A DNA stretch of 64,000 bases from a bacterium. GTDB taxonomy: Bacteria > Actinomycetota > Thermoleophilia > Solirubrobacterales > Solirubrobacteraceae. The notes beneath the pieces are model-generated. The model saw only the letters and a list, made by a program, of their open reading frames with translations. It had not been told where the DNA came from and did not search any database. The stretch's first letter is position 1, and every line of letters starts with the position of its first letter. Shown in pieces: positions 16,254 to 25,544 of this stretch. Both the position numbers and the translations under genes were made by a program. Location: the NCBI GenBank assembly GCA_021323635.1, contig JAJPKQ010000022.1:1-64000 (forward strand), read 5' to 3'.

Positions 16254-17740
16254 GGACCGCAACGATCGCCCTCTCTCTAACCCATTCGCTCAGCGAGCTT
16301 GGTGCGCTCGTTGCGCTCGCCGGCCTTGCGGCAATCGCGCTGCTGGTCCTGATCTTCACCGTTCAGGGCCGGGAGATCCGGCGTCTGCGCGAGTGGGCTG
16401 GACGCGCCCCTGAGCGCGCCGCTGAGCGCTCCGCGCAGGTCGCGCCCGCCGGCGCGCAGCAGATGGCGCCCGCCGACGCTGCGCAGCGCCTGCAGGCGCC
16501 CGCATCGCAGCCTCCACGCGTGGTCGTCAAGCCGGTAGCGGCAGCGGCCTCCGCGCCCGCCGTGGCCGTGGCCTCCGCTGCGGCAGCTCCCGCGGCGGCC
16601 GAGGTCGGGGGAGCGCAGGAGGGCTCGCCCGCGGAGAACGGAGCGCTCCAGCCCTCAACAGACGGCGAGCAGGCGGAGGCGCCCGCAGCTGCCGATGAGG
16701 CCGGCAAGGCCGCAGAGGAGTCCGCCCCTGAGAGCTCACAGCCGGCCGATCAGCAGGCCCCGGCGCCGCTGACGGCCGCCGCTTCGGCGCGCAGCCAGGA
16801 GACGCCCGCCACGGCAGCGCCCTCGGCGGGCGAGTCAGCGGGTGCGCTTGCCGATGGGATCGCAGCGCCCGTCGCTGTGGGGGTCGCCGCGCTTGCCGCC
16901 CCGGCACAGACCGGGGGCTCGCAGGTCGCCGACAGGCCGCCCGAACGCCCGCGCTTCCCGCCTGCGCCCGAGCGCTCCGGCAGTGCGGCCAGGGCGCAGC
17001 GCGGTGCCTTCGGGGCACCGTCCGCACGTGCTCGCCAGCGGCGTCGCGAGCTGCCCGACCCCTCCGAATTCCGCTTCCTCCGCGATGAGCCACCGCCACG
17101 GCGCAGGGGGCTTCTGATCGCGCTCACGGTGGGCGTGATCATCGCTGCGGTGGCGATCGCGGCGGCGCTGATCGGAGCCAACAGCAGCGCGCCATCGGGC
17201 GCAACCGGCCAGCGGCACCCGACAGCGGGCGCCTCCAAGGGCCAAGCCTCCTCCAGCTCAGCACCCTCCCAGTCGCCCGCGAGCGTGCGCGTCGCGGTGC
17301 TCAACGCCACTGAAATCAACGGCCTCGCGCACCGCCTCGCCTCGCGCCTGCAGGGCGAAGGGTACGCCCACGCCGAGGCGCTGAGCTCGCGACCGGCGGG
17401 CAGCTTCTCCACGAGCGCCGTCGAGTATGCCCCCGGCTACCGCACTGCGGCCGAACGGGTGGCGCGTGAGCTTGCGATCGAAGGCGGCGCGGTGAAGCCC
17501 TTTGAAGGCGAAACCGGCGGTCTTGCGCCCGGCGCAGATGTTGTCGTGATCGCCGCCAGCTCCAGCACAGCCGGGGAAGCCACGCAGAGCGGCTCCGAAG
17601 GCAGCGCCGAAGGCGCGTCGAGCGCAACCCCGGCGCCGGGCGCAGAAACCGGTCAGGAAGCGACGGGCAGCGCTGAAGGCACGCCGACCGAAGGCTCCGC
17701 CGGTGCGCCGCGTGAAGGCGAAAGCACCACCGGTGGCTAG
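16250..17740 (+). CDS. LytR_C-domain membrane protein with long Ala/Pro-rich linker
   Basis: 496 residues. Two transmembrane helices (about 14-38 and 288-308) flank an Ala/Pro/Gln-rich linker that by the positive-inside rule is cytoplasmic. The extracytoplasmic C-terminus begins with a LytR_C-like domain (about 345-430, SVRVAVLNATEINGLAHRLA) and ends in a Glu/Gly/Ser tail. Such domains accompany enzymes that attach glycans to the wall, but the LCP catalytic domain itself is absent here, so a helper role is inferred. Glu codons are 18 GAG to 2 GAA in the linker and 15 GAA to 3 GAG outside. Its ATG overlaps the preceding stop (ATGA). Confidence 0.8.
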   Translation: MRTATIALSLTHSLSELGALVALAGLAAIALLVLIFTVQGREIRRLREWAGRAPERAAERSAQVAPAGAQQMAPADAAQRLQAPASQPPRVVVKPVAAAASAPAVAVASAAAAPAAAEVGGAQEGSPAENGALQPSTDGEQAEAPAAADEAGKAAEESAPESSQPADQQAPAPLTAAASARSQETPATAAPSAGESAGALADGIAAPVAVGVAALAAPAQTGGSQVADRPPERPRFPPAPERSGSAARAQRGAFGAPSARARQRRRELPDPSEFRFLRDEPPPRRRGLLIALTVGVIIAAVAIAAALIGANSSAPSGATGQRHPTAGASKGQASSSSAPSQSPASVRVAVLNATEINGLAHRLASRLQGEGYAHAEALSSRPAGSFSTSAVEYAPGYRTAAERVARELAIEGGAVKPFEGETGGLAPGADVVVIAASSSTAGEATQSGSEGSAEGASSATPAPGAETGQEATGSAEGTPTEGSAGAPREGESTTGG

Positions 17741-18539
17741 CGAGCAGTCGGGCTCCGCCGGCAGCGCTGGGCACCCCGCGATCGAGCTGCGCAGCCGCCC
17801 GGCAAAGCCGCGCAAGAACGGCCTCACGCACGTGATCGACCGGGGCATGTCGCTGGCGGAGGTCGAGGGCATGCTCGAAGTCGCCGCCCCGCACATCGAC
17901 TTCGTCAAGCTTGGCTGGGGGACAGCGCTGGTGAGCGCCAACCTGACGGCGAAGCTGCGCCTCTATGCAGAGCGCTCGATACCGGTCATGCTGGGGGGGA
18001 CACTGACCGAGCTTGCGATCCGTCAGGGACGCCTCGCTCCCTATGTCGAGTGGCTGCACACGCTGGGGCTGCGCCACATCGAGGTCTCTGACGGCACGCT
18101 CGCGCTCGAGCAGGAGCGCAAGTGCGAGATCATCGCGCAGCTTGCGCAGGAGCTGACGGTCCTCTCGGAGGTCGGCTCCAAGGACGCGCGCACGATCATG
18201 GCCCCCTACCGCTGGGTGGCGCAGATCCAGGCGGAGCTTGAGGCGGGCGCCGCGCGCGTGATCACAGAGGCGCGCGAGTCGGGAACGGCGGGAATCTTCC
18301 GCGAAAACGGCGAGGTCAGGAGCGGCCTGGTCGATGAGATCGTGCACGCGGTCGACCCGCAGCACCTGATCTTCGAGGCGCCGCGCAAGGATCAGCAGGT
18401 CTGGTTCCTGACGCAGCTGGGCCCGGAATGCAATCTCGGCAACATCGCGCCCTCCGACGTCGTCGCGCTCGAGACCCTGCGCCTGGGACTGCGCTCGGAG
18501 ACGCTCCCCCACTTCGCCCCGGGAGCCGGCTCGGCGTGA
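17733..18539 (+). CDS. comA: Phosphosulfolactate synthase-like protein (ComA family)
   Basis: 268 residues. The TIM-barrel core is recognisable: GLTHVIDRGM, DFVKLGWGTAL, PVMLGGTLTE, HIEVSDGTL, VLSEVGSKD, ARVITEARESGTAGIF and LIFEAPRKDQQVWF follow the ComA family closely. ComA condenses phosphoenolpyruvate with sulfite to phosphosulfolactate, the first step to coenzyme M or sulfolactate. No other sulfolactate gene is nearby; the neighbours are all glycan genes, which suggests a PEP-using reaction linked to the surface polymer, but that is inference. The GTG at 17733 overlaps the previous stop; the track start at 17703 is further upstream. Confidence 0.85.
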   Translation: MASEQSGSAGSAGHPAIELRSRPAKPRKNGLTHVIDRGMSLAEVEGMLEVAAPHIDFVKLGWGTALVSANLTAKLRLYAERSIPVMLGGTLTELAIRQGRLAPYVEWLHTLGLRHIEVSDGTLALEQERKCEIIAQLAQELTVLSEVGSKDARTIMAPYRWVAQIQAELEAGAARVITEARESGTAGIFRENGEVRSGLVDEIVHAVDPQHLIFEAPRKDQQVWFLTQLGPECNLGNIAPSDVVALETLRLGLRSETLPHFAPGAGSA

Positions 18540-19120
18540 GCGCGCCCGACGCCCGGCAGCGGATCACCGCGGCAGCAACCGACGGCGCCGGGAGCGCCTC
18601 GCCGCGTGCGCTGAGCGCCCTGAAGACGGTCGTCTTTGCAGCGCTTGTCCTGCTCACGATCGCAGCGCTCTTCATCGCCCAGCGCGCCAAGCACGTGCCG
18701 ACGCCGGCGCAGCGCTTCATCCTGAGCCCCAGCGCGCTGACGCTCTCCGAGAGCGCGCCAGGCGCCGCTGAGCAGCTCTCCTTTCAGGTCACGCAGCGCG
18801 AACGCGTCTCGGTCGAGATCGTCAACAGCCAGGGCGAAGTGGTTGCGCAGCTCGTTCACGAAATCCCTGTGACCCCGTACCTGCGCCTGTGCCTGCAGTG
18901 GAACGGCCGTCGGGGCATCGGCCATGCCATCTATAGGGATGGGGCGCTGGTCATGCACCCGCTCGCGCTCTGCCAGGAAGCGCCCGTGGCGGCGCAGCCT
19001 CGGGGGCGGCTTGCCGAAGCGGGCGAATACCGCGTGCGAGTGGACCTGCGCCACGAAGGGCGGACGATCATCTCCCCGGTCGCCTTCACAGTGCGCCGCG
19101 CCGGGAGCGCGAAGGGCTGA
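18536..19120 (+). CDS. Membrane-anchored FlgD-like Ig-domain protein
   Basis: 194 residues from the GTG that overlaps the comA stop (GTGA). A transmembrane helix at about 30-49 leads to an extracytoplasmic beta-sandwich resembling FlgD Ig-like domains (SFQVTQRERVSVEIVNSQGE, then the GEYRVRVDL strand). Two Cys residues in the beta domain could form a disulfide. Glu codons are mostly GAA (7 to 3), fitting the exported location. Function unknown; embedded in the glycan operon and touching the ligase gene, so probably part of polymer export or surface retention. Confidence 0.7.
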   Translation: MSAPDARQRITAAATDGAGSASPRALSALKTVVFAALVLLTIAALFIAQRAKHVPTPAQRFILSPSALTLSESAPGAAEQLSFQVTQRERVSVEIVNSQGEVVAQLVHEIPVTPYLRLCLQWNGRRGIGHAIYRDGALVMHPLALCQEAPVAAQPRGRLAEAGEYRVRVDLRHEGRTIISPVAFTVRRAGSAKG

Positions 19121-20784
19121 TGGCGATCATACCTGCGGCGATAACCGGCTCTGCGGCGGCCGGAGAGAAGGTCGGCGTGATCGCGCTGGTCGCGCTCTGC
19201 GCCGCTCTGCTGCTTGCGCGCCCGAGCGCCTCGCCGCGCCTGCGCGCCGGGCTGATGGCGGCGGTGCTCCTGCTGGCGCCGGTGCTGCTGGTGATCGACA
19301 TCTGGCACAGCTCGCAGCTTGCCCATCTGCGCCGTCACCCGGCGCTCGCGGCAGCAGCGCTCGCGGCAGCAGCGATCGTTGTCGTTGCGCTCGCGTCGCT
19401 GATGCGCGCACGGCCACAGCTGCTGGCGCTGCTTGCCTTCATCGCCCTGCCCTTTCGCGTCCCGATCGCCGCGGGCGGCTCCACAGCCAACCTGCTCGTG
19501 CCTCTCTATGTCGTGATCGGCGCGGGCACGCTGGCAGCGGCGGCAAGGATGCTCTCCCCCCGCCGCCGGGCGGCGGCGGAGCGCTCCGAGGCTCATGCCC
19601 AGCCGCAGCCGGGCGAGCACTCCGGGGCGGGGGGCTTGCGGTGGGCGCTGACCCCGCGGGCGCTCGAGCATGCGCTCGCTGCGGTGCTGGCGCTCTACGG
19701 CCTGCAGGCGGCCTACTCCGCGGACTTCGCCAAGGCGCTTGAGAACGTGACCTTCTTCTACGCCCCCTTTGCGCTGCTCTTCGTGCTGCTGCGCGAGGTG
19801 CGCTGGACGAGCGCGTTGCTGCGGGGCTGCCTGGGCGCGCTCGGGGCGCTGGGGACGATCTTCGCGCTGGTCGGCTTTGTCGAGTACGCTCGCGGGCGCC
19901 TGTTCCTGAACCCGAAGCTGATCGCCGCAGACCAGTACGAGGCGTTCTTCCGCGTCAACTCGGTCTTCTTTGACCCGAACATCTACGGGCGCTTCCTGGC
20001 GCTGGTGATGATCGCGCTGATGGCGGCGCTCTTTGCCACCCGCAGCAGGCGCCTGCTGCTCGGGTTCGCTGTGCTGCTGGCGATCCTCTGGGGCGGCCTG
20101 CTGACGAGCTTCTCGGAGACGAGCATGGCCGCGCTGCTGCTCGGGCTGGCGATACTCGCTGCCTGGCGCTGGGATGCGCTCACAACGGCGCTCGTGACGA
20201 TCGCGAGCGGGATCCTGGCGCTTGCAGTCGTGCTGCTCGCGCCGGCATCGGCGCACTTTGGGCTCTCGGGCGAAGGCGGCTCGGCAAACAATGCCACGAG
20301 CGGACGCGTGAGCCTGATCACGGGCGGGATCGACCTCTTTGCGCAGCGCCCTCTCTACGGCTATGGGTCCGGTTCCTTCGAGGTTGCATACAAGCGCCAC
20401 CGCAAGGGCGACGAAGCAAGCGCCGTCTCCGCCTCCCACACGATCCCTGTGACGGTCGCCGCCGAGCAGGGGACCATCGGGCTGCTCGCCTACCTCGCCC
20501 TGATCGTGATCGCGCTGATCGTGCTCTTCCAGGGCGCCGGGCGCTCGCCGCCGCGGCTGGCGATCGCAGCGTGCTTTGCGGCGCTGGTGCTGCACACATG
20601 GGCATATGCGGACTTCCTCGAAGATCCCACGACCTGGGCGCTGCTGGCGATCGGGCTCTCGCTTGCGCGCCGGGCGCTGGCGCAGCGCGCGCTCGCCACC
20701 CGCCCGCAGGGCCTTGCCGGCGTGGACGGGGAGCAGCGGCAGAGCGCACAGGGGCTCGGCCCTCAGCTTGCGCCGCAGAGCTGA
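19120..20784 (+). CDS. O-antigen ligase / Wzy-like polymerase family membrane protein
   Basis: 554 residues with about 12 hydrophobic helices. The large loop near residues 385-445, containing LITGGIDLFAQRPLYGYGSGSF and a following His, has the layout of Wzy_C/WaaL enzymes, which join undecaprenyl-linked oligosaccharides to one another or to an acceptor outside the membrane. Polymerase and ligase cannot be separated by sequence alone. The ATG overlaps the previous stop, and the flippase starts 10 nt after the stop, so export and polymerisation genes are adjacent. Confidence 0.85.
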   Translation: MAIIPAAITGSAAAGEKVGVIALVALCAALLLARPSASPRLRAGLMAAVLLLAPVLLVIDIWHSSQLAHLRRHPALAAAALAAAAIVVVALASLMRARPQLLALLAFIALPFRVPIAAGGSTANLLVPLYVVIGAGTLAAAARMLSPRRRAAAERSEAHAQPQPGEHSGAGGLRWALTPRALEHALAAVLALYGLQAAYSADFAKALENVTFFYAPFALLFVLLREVRWTSALLRGCLGALGALGTIFALVGFVEYARGRLFLNPKLIAADQYEAFFRVNSVFFDPNIYGRFLALVMIALMAALFATRSRRLLLGFAVLLAILWGGLLTSFSETSMAALLLGLAILAAWRWDALTTALVTIASGILALAVVLLAPASAHFGLSGEGGSANNATSGRVSLITGGIDLFAQRPLYGYGSGSFEVAYKRHRKGDEASAVSASHTIPVTVAAEQGTIGLLAYLALIVIALIVLFQGAGRSPPRLAIAACFAALVLHTWAYADFLEDPTTWALLAIGLSLARRALAQRALATRPQGLAGVDGEQRQSAQGLGPQLAPQS

Positions 20785-20793
20785 TCGGCGGCC

Positions 20794-22305
20794 GTGGTCG
20801 AGTACCTCAAGCGCCTGCTGCGAGCTGGAGCGGCCTACCAGGCGGCCGAACTGATCGCCAAGGCGATCGCGCTGATCACGCTGCCGATCTACACGCGTCA
20901 TGTCGATCGCGCCGGCTACGGCGCCTACCAGGCGCTGTTCACCGCTGTGATCCTCGCGAGCATCCTGCTGCGCGCAGGCATCGGCGAGGCGTTCGTGCGC
21001 TTCTACTTCAACGATCGGGATCGCGCCCGTCGAGAGCGCGTCGCGCGCAGTGCGACTGCCGCTGTCGCCTGGAGCACCACGCTTGCCGCGCTGCTGTGCG
21101 CGATCTTCGCGGGCGATCTCTCACGGCTGCTGCTGGGCGCATCGCGCCCGACGCTCTTCGACGCCGCGGTGCTCGGCCTGTGGGCGTTCACGAACCTGGA
21201 GATGGCCTATGCCCAGCTGCGCGTCGACGAGCGCGCGCTGACCTACCTGAAGGCCTCGGGCGCGAACGTCGCGCTCACGGTCGCGCTCACGGTCGGCCTT
21301 GTCGTCTTTGCGGGGCAGGGCGCGCGCGGCCTGCTGCTCGGGAACTTCGGCGCCTCTGCGCTGGTCGTGCTCGCCCTCTGGTGGGTGCTGCGCGATCGCT
21401 TCTCGCTGCGCATGCGCATCGCCGACCTGCGGCCGATGCTCGCATTCGGGCTGCCGACCGTGCCCGCCGACGCGAGCGTGTACGCGCTGCAGGTCGCCGA
21501 CCGGCTCTTCCTCTACCGCGACTACAGCCCCGCCGCCGCCGGGGAGTACTCGGTCGCGCTGCAGCTTGCAGCCGCGGTATTTGTGATCGTGCGCGGCTTT
21601 CAGTACGCGTGGCCACCGCTTGCCTACTCGGTCCGCGACGAGCGCGAGGCCGCGCGGCTGTATGCGCTCGTGACAACGTACTTCACGCTGCTGACGGGAG
21701 TTGTGGTCAGCGCCGTGGCGCTGCTCGGGCGCTACCTCGTGCGCCTGCTCGCCGCGCCTGAATACGGCGGCGCCTATCGCGCGCTGCCCTGGCTGGCACT
21801 CGCCTGGAGCCTCTATGGCCTCTACCTGGTGATGATCACGATCACCGCGAGGGCGCGCAGCACCGCGCGCAACCTGCCTGCGGCCCTGCTCGGGCTGGCG
21901 CTGAACGTGGGGCTGCTCTTCGCGCTCGTGCCGAGCTCTGGCGCGCACCTTGGCATCGCGGGGGCGGGAATCGCGCTCTGCGGCGCCTACATCGCGATGC
22001 TGGTGGCGATGGTGGCGCTAACGCGCTCGCTGATGCCCGTGCGCTTCGAGTGGGCGCGACTGTCGATGCTGATCGCGCTGCTCTCCGGCGTCGCGGTCTC
22101 CGGCGCGCTGCTGCTGCCCGCCACCTCGCTGTTGGGATTGCTTCTGCGCCTACTGTGGCTTGCGCTGATCCCGCTCGGGCTGGCGCTGACGCGCTTCTTC
22201 AGCGCGGGCGAGCTTGCTCGTGCGCGGGCGCTCTGGCGCTCTTGGCAAGCGCGCGGTTATGGGCCTCAGCCCGCTCGCGCAGGCCGCTCCCGCGGCCGGG
22301 CATGA
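20794..22305 (+). CDS. Wzx-like polysaccharide flippase (MOP superfamily)
   Basis: 503 residues with about 14 predicted helices. The start (LKRLLRAGAAYQAAELIAKA) and the following helix pattern are typical of the polysaccharide-transport family that flips undecaprenyl-linked repeat units. The GTG at 20794 starts 10 nt after the ligase gene. Its 3' end overlaps the opposite-strand glycosyltransferase by 107 nt; codon bias supports both reading frames there. Confidence 0.9.
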   Translation: MVEYLKRLLRAGAAYQAAELIAKAIALITLPIYTRHVDRAGYGAYQALFTAVILASILLRAGIGEAFVRFYFNDRDRARRERVARSATAAVAWSTTLAALLCAIFAGDLSRLLLGASRPTLFDAAVLGLWAFTNLEMAYAQLRVDERALTYLKASGANVALTVALTVGLVVFAGQGARGLLLGNFGASALVVLALWWVLRDRFSLRMRIADLRPMLAFGLPTVPADASVYALQVADRLFLYRDYSPAAAGEYSVALQLAAAVFVIVRGFQYAWPPLAYSVRDEREAARLYALVTTYFTLLTGVVVSAVALLGRYLVRLLAAPEYGGAYRALPWLALAWSLYGLYLVMITITARARSTARNLPAALLGLALNVGLLFALVPSSGAHLGIAGAGIALCGAYIAMLVAMVALTRSLMPVRFEWARLSMLIALLSGVAVSGALLLPATSLLGLLLRLLWLALIPLGLALTRFFSAGELARARALWRSWQARGYGPQPARAGRSRGRA

Positions 22306-23203
22306 GCGATGCGCGCGCGTGGCGCAGCGCGCGCGTGGGCGAGCGTCCGGGCGTGAGCGCCGCCGGGAGCGCTCGCAGCAGGTAGCCCAGCGCGCTCAGC
22401 ACGCGGACCGCGAACGCCCCCGCGCGCGAGTGGTGCTTGCGCATGTAGCGGTCGCGGTTGCGCGCCAGTTCGACGATCCGCGGGGCGGAGTCCTGCGCGC
22501 TTGAGAGCTGCTCGTGGTGGATCGCGCGCGCGGCGGGCACGTAGAGGGTGTGGTAGCCGGCAACGCTCAGGCGCTTCTGGAAGTCGACCTCGTCGGAGTA
22601 GACGAAGAACTGCTCGTCGAGGTACCCCACCGCTGCGGCCGCATCTCGGCGCACCAGCAGCGCCGAGGACTGGCACCAGTCGACGCGCCGCGTCTGCTCG
22701 CCGCGGCTCTGCACCACCAGCGCCCGGGCCAGCCCGAGCGCCGCCAGCAGGCTCGTCCAGGGCGTCGGAAAGCGCCATGCGCAGGCCTGGGCGCTGCCGT
22801 CGGGGCGCAGCAGCGCCGCACCTGCCGCGCCCGCCCACTGATCGGCGCTCAGCGCCTCCAGCAGCGCCCGCGTCGCGCCGGGCAGGAGCTCGGAGTCCTC
22901 GTTCAGCAGCAGGGCGAAGCGCCCGCGCGCGCTGCGTAGGAGCAGCGAGTCGCAGTGCGCCTTGCCGCGCCGCTCTGCCAGCGCGATCACGCGCTCCACC
23001 GCGGGGTGGGCGCGCGCCAGCGCGGCGGAGCCGTCGGTCGAGGCGTTGTCGATGACAAGCGCCTCGCAGCGCACAGGCAGTTCCGCACGCTCGCGCGCGA
23101 TCGCGTCAAGGCCGCGCGCGAGCAGGTCGCGCTGCTGCGTGTTGACGACGCAGAAGCTGACCTCGATCGGCGGCGAGGAGCCGGTCTCTCTGCTCACCCC
23201 CAT
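22199..23203 (-). CDS. GT2 glycosyltransferase (rhamnosyltransferase-like)
   Basis: 334 residues from the ATG at 23203. The GT-A fold motifs are EVSFCVVNTQQRDLL, VIDNASTDGS, LLLNEDSELLPGA (DxD-like NEDSE) and the later CQSSALLVRR and YSDEVDFQKRL. This is the pattern of inverting family 2 enzymes that add rhamnose-type sugars. It is the only minus-strand gene in the glycan locus, with its start 14 nt from the divergent GT4 gene; no promoter fits in that gap. The track ORF running to 24244 is an artefact of GC-rich antisense reading. Confidence 0.85.
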   Translation of the reverse strand: MGVSRETGSSPPIEVSFCVVNTQQRDLLARGLDAIARERAELPVRCEALVIDNASTDGSAALARAHPAVERVIALAERRGKAHCDSLLLRSARGRFALLLNEDSELLPGATRALLEALSADQWAGAAGAALLRPDGSAQACAWRFPTPWTSLLAALGLARALVVQSRGEQTRRVDWCQSSALLVRRDAAAAVGYLDEQFFVYSDEVDFQKRLSVAGYHTLYVPAARAIHHEQLSSAQDSAPRIVELARNRDRYMRKHHSRAGAFAVRVLSALGYLLRALPAALTPGRSPTRALRHARASLMPGRGSGLRERAEAHNRALAKSARAPAHEQARPR

Positions 23204-23217
23204 ATTTTGTCCGGAAG

Positions 23218-24384
23218 ATGCGCGTTCATGTGATCGACCCGGCCTCCTACACGCCACCCTACGACGATGCCCTCTGCCGGGCGCTGGCGGCGCTTGGCGC
23301 GCAGGTGGAGCTGCAGACCGGACGCTTCGCCTACGCCCCCCTGCCGCCCCCTGAGGGGTATGTCCGCAACGAGCGCTTCTACCGCCACGCGCGCTCGCGC
23401 GCGGCCAAGCTGGCCTGGCACCTGCCGGAGATGCTCCGCTACGGCGCGGAGCTGCCGCACGTGGATGTCGCCCACTTCCAGTGGCTCCCCGCCCAGCCGC
23501 TCGACCTGATCGCGCTGCGCTCCTGGCGGCTGTTGGCGCGTAGAGGCAAGCGGCGCCTGCCACCGCTGGTGCTGAGCGCCCACGACATCCTCCCGCGCGA
23601 GGCGCTGCCAGGGCAGCGGGCGGCGCAGCGTGCGCTCTATGCCTGCTTTGAGGCGATCGTCGTCCACAGCGAGCAGGGTCGCAGGCGCCTGCTCGCAGAG
23701 CTGCCCGACGCAGCCGATCGCGTGCACGTGATCCCCCACGGCGCGCTGCAGGTGCGCCTGCCCGCCGGCGAGCAGGTGCGCCTGCCACGCGAGCTCGGCA
23801 GCAGGCCGGCGGTGCCGCTGGTGCTCTTTGCCGGCCTGCTGCGCCCCTACAAGGGCTTGGACGTGCTGCTTGACGCCTGGCGGATGATCCAGGAGCGCCC
23901 GCAGGCGCCACCCGGCGAGCTCTGGATCGCGGGCATGCCGCGGATGGAGCTGCGAGCGCTCTCCCGCTCGCTGCCGCAGCGCACGCGGCTGCTCGCGCGC
24001 TTTCTAACCGACGCAGAGCTGGCGGGCCTGCTGCAGGCTGCCGACCTCGTCGTCCTCCCCTACCGCGAGCTTGAGTCATCGGGCCTTGCGATGCTCGCGC
24101 TCGGCCTGGGCAGGCCGATGCTGTGCAGCGACCGCGGCGCCTTCCCGGAGCTGGAGCAGGCGGGCGCCGCGCGCTGCGTGGGGATCGAGGCGCCTGAGCC
24201 CCTCGCGGAGGCGCTTGCGCAGCTGCTCGGCGATGAGGGCGCAAGGGAGCGCCTGGCGGCCGGCGCGCGCGCGGCGGCGGCGGGGCGCTTCTCCTGGCAG
24301 CGCATCGGCGAAGCGACGCTCGCCCTCTACCGCTCGCTGCTCGAGGAGGGCGATCGACACGGGCGTGAGGGCAAGCAGCGATGA
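23218..24384 (+). CDS. GT4 family glycosyltransferase (GT-B fold)
   Basis: 388 residues. The C-terminal half shows the GT4 donor-site motif PLVLFAGLLRPYKGLDVLLDAW, a GELWIAG strand and the PYRELESSGLAMLALGLGRP region with the ExxxxG(L/P) donor-binding pattern. The N-terminal half ends in VHSEQGRRRLL and VIPHG, also typical. It adds a sugar from a nucleotide donor in the cytoplasm. The stop overlaps the next start by 4 nt, coupling it to the membrane GT2 gene. Confidence 0.9.
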   Translation: MRVHVIDPASYTPPYDDALCRALAALGAQVELQTGRFAYAPLPPPEGYVRNERFYRHARSRAAKLAWHLPEMLRYGAELPHVDVAHFQWLPAQPLDLIALRSWRLLARRGKRRLPPLVLSAHDILPREALPGQRAAQRALYACFEAIVVHSEQGRRRLLAELPDAADRVHVIPHGALQVRLPAGEQVRLPRELGSRPAVPLVLFAGLLRPYKGLDVLLDAWRMIQERPQAPPGELWIAGMPRMELRALSRSLPQRTRLLARFLTDAELAGLLQAADLVVLPYRELESSGLAMLALGLGRPMLCSDRGAFPELEQAGAARCVGIEAPEPLAEALAQLLGDEGARERLAAGARAAAAGRFSWQRIGEATLALYRSLLEEGDRHGREGKQR

Positions 24385-25544
24385 GGGGCGCGCTCGAGCT
24401 GCTCTTCTGGGTCTCTGCCGGGCTGATCCTCTACACCCAGCTCGGCTACTTCCTGCTGCTGGCGGCGATCGCCGCGCTGGCGCGCGCGCCTGAGCCAGGG
24501 GGAGCGCTCGCAGCACCGGAGGGCGCCGATCGGCAGCTGCCGCTGGTCTCGCTGATCGTCGCTGCGCACAACGAGCAGGCGGTGATCGAGCAGCGCGTCG
24601 CGAACCTGCGCGCGCTGCGCTGGCCGCGCGAGCGCCTGGAGCTGATCGTCGCCTGCGACGGCTGCGAGGATCAGACCGCCGCCCGTGCGCGCGCGGCGGG
24701 CGCCGATCTTGTCCTTGAGCTCGAGCGCTGCGGCAAGGTGCGCGCGCAGGACCAGGCGGTGGCGCGAGCGCGCGGGGAGATCCTCGCCTTCTCGGATGCC
24801 AACTCCAGGTGGGAGCCGGACGCGCTGGCGCTGCTGGTCGGGGCGCTTGCGCAGGAGCGCACAGGCTATGTCTGCGGCCAGGTCCGCTACAGCACAGGCG
24901 AGCCGGACGCAACGAGCCAGGAGGGCGTCTACTGGCGCTATGAGCTTGCCCTGCGCGCGCTGGAGTCGCGGCTTGGCTCGATCACGGCCGGCAACGGCGC
25001 GATCTATGCGCTGCCCCGCTCCGCCTATATCGTCGTCGACCCGATCATGGGGCACGACCTCGCCCTCCCCTACCGGATGGTGAAGCGCGGGCTGCGCGCC
25101 CGCTACCTCCCCGCCGCGGTCGCGGTCGAGAAGATGGTGCCGACGATCGAGGGCGAGCTCGCGCGCAAGCGGCGGATGATGGCGCACACCTGGCCGATCG
25201 TCGTGCGCGGCGGGCTGCTCTCCCCGCGCGGCTATCCCCTCGGCTACTACCTGATGATCATCTCCCATCGCCTGCTCCGCTACGCGACGCCCTTCCTGCA
25301 CCTGATCGCGCTCGGGGCGAACATCGCCGCGGTCGCGCTCGGCTCCGGAGCGCCGCTGATCGCGACGCTCTGCCTGCAGGGCGCGATCCTGCTCGGCGCA
25401 GCGCTCGGCGGCAGGCTGGGGTGGCGCCCTCTGCGCCTGGCCCGCCACTATGTGCTCTCGACCGCCGCGATCGCGCTCGGCCTCTACGACTGGCTGGCGC
25501 ACGGCACCGCGCCGGGCTGGACGCCGGCGGAGGGGACGCGATGA
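24381..25544 (+). CDS. Membrane GT2 glycosyltransferase
   Basis: 387 residues. One N-terminal helix, a GT-A catalytic domain (about 50-270) with LIVAAHNEQ, VACDGCED and AFSDANSRWEPDAL, and two to three C-terminal helices. The arrangement resembles processive or dolichyl/undecaprenyl-linked family 2 enzymes. GNGAIYALPRS and MGHDLALPYR are the acceptor-side motifs; a clear QxxRW is missing (KRRMMAHTW instead), so it is not a standard cellulose or hyaluronan synthase. Overlaps both neighbours by 4 nt (ATGA). Confidence 0.85.
   Translation: MRGALELLFWVSAGLILYTQLGYFLLLAAIAALARAPEPGGALAAPEGADRQLPLVSLIVAAHNEQAVIEQRVANLRALRWPRERLELIVACDGCEDQTAARARAAGADLVLELERCGKVRAQDQAVARARGEILAFSDANSRWEPDALALLVGALAQERTGYVCGQVRYSTGEPDATSQEGVYWRYELALRALESRLGSITAGNGAIYALPRSAYIVVDPIMGHDLALPYRMVKRGLRARYLPAAVAVEKMVPTIEGELARKRRMMAHTWPIVVRGGLLSPRGYPLGYYLMIISHRLLRYATPFLHLIALGANIAAVALGSGAPLIATLCLQGAILLGAALGGRLGWRPLRLARHYVLSTAAIALGLYDWLAHGTAPGWTPAEGTR

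Noticed and set aside
18931-20901. 656-residue minus-strand ORF over the Wzy-like gene
   Set aside because: The sense gene has proper membrane helices and codon bias; the antisense product is Arg/Gln/His-rich without a fold.
22199-24244. 681-residue extension of the GT2 glycosyltransferase
   Set aside because: The N-terminal 345 residues lie over the divergent GT4 gene and are Arg/Pro-rich; the true start is the ATG at 23203.
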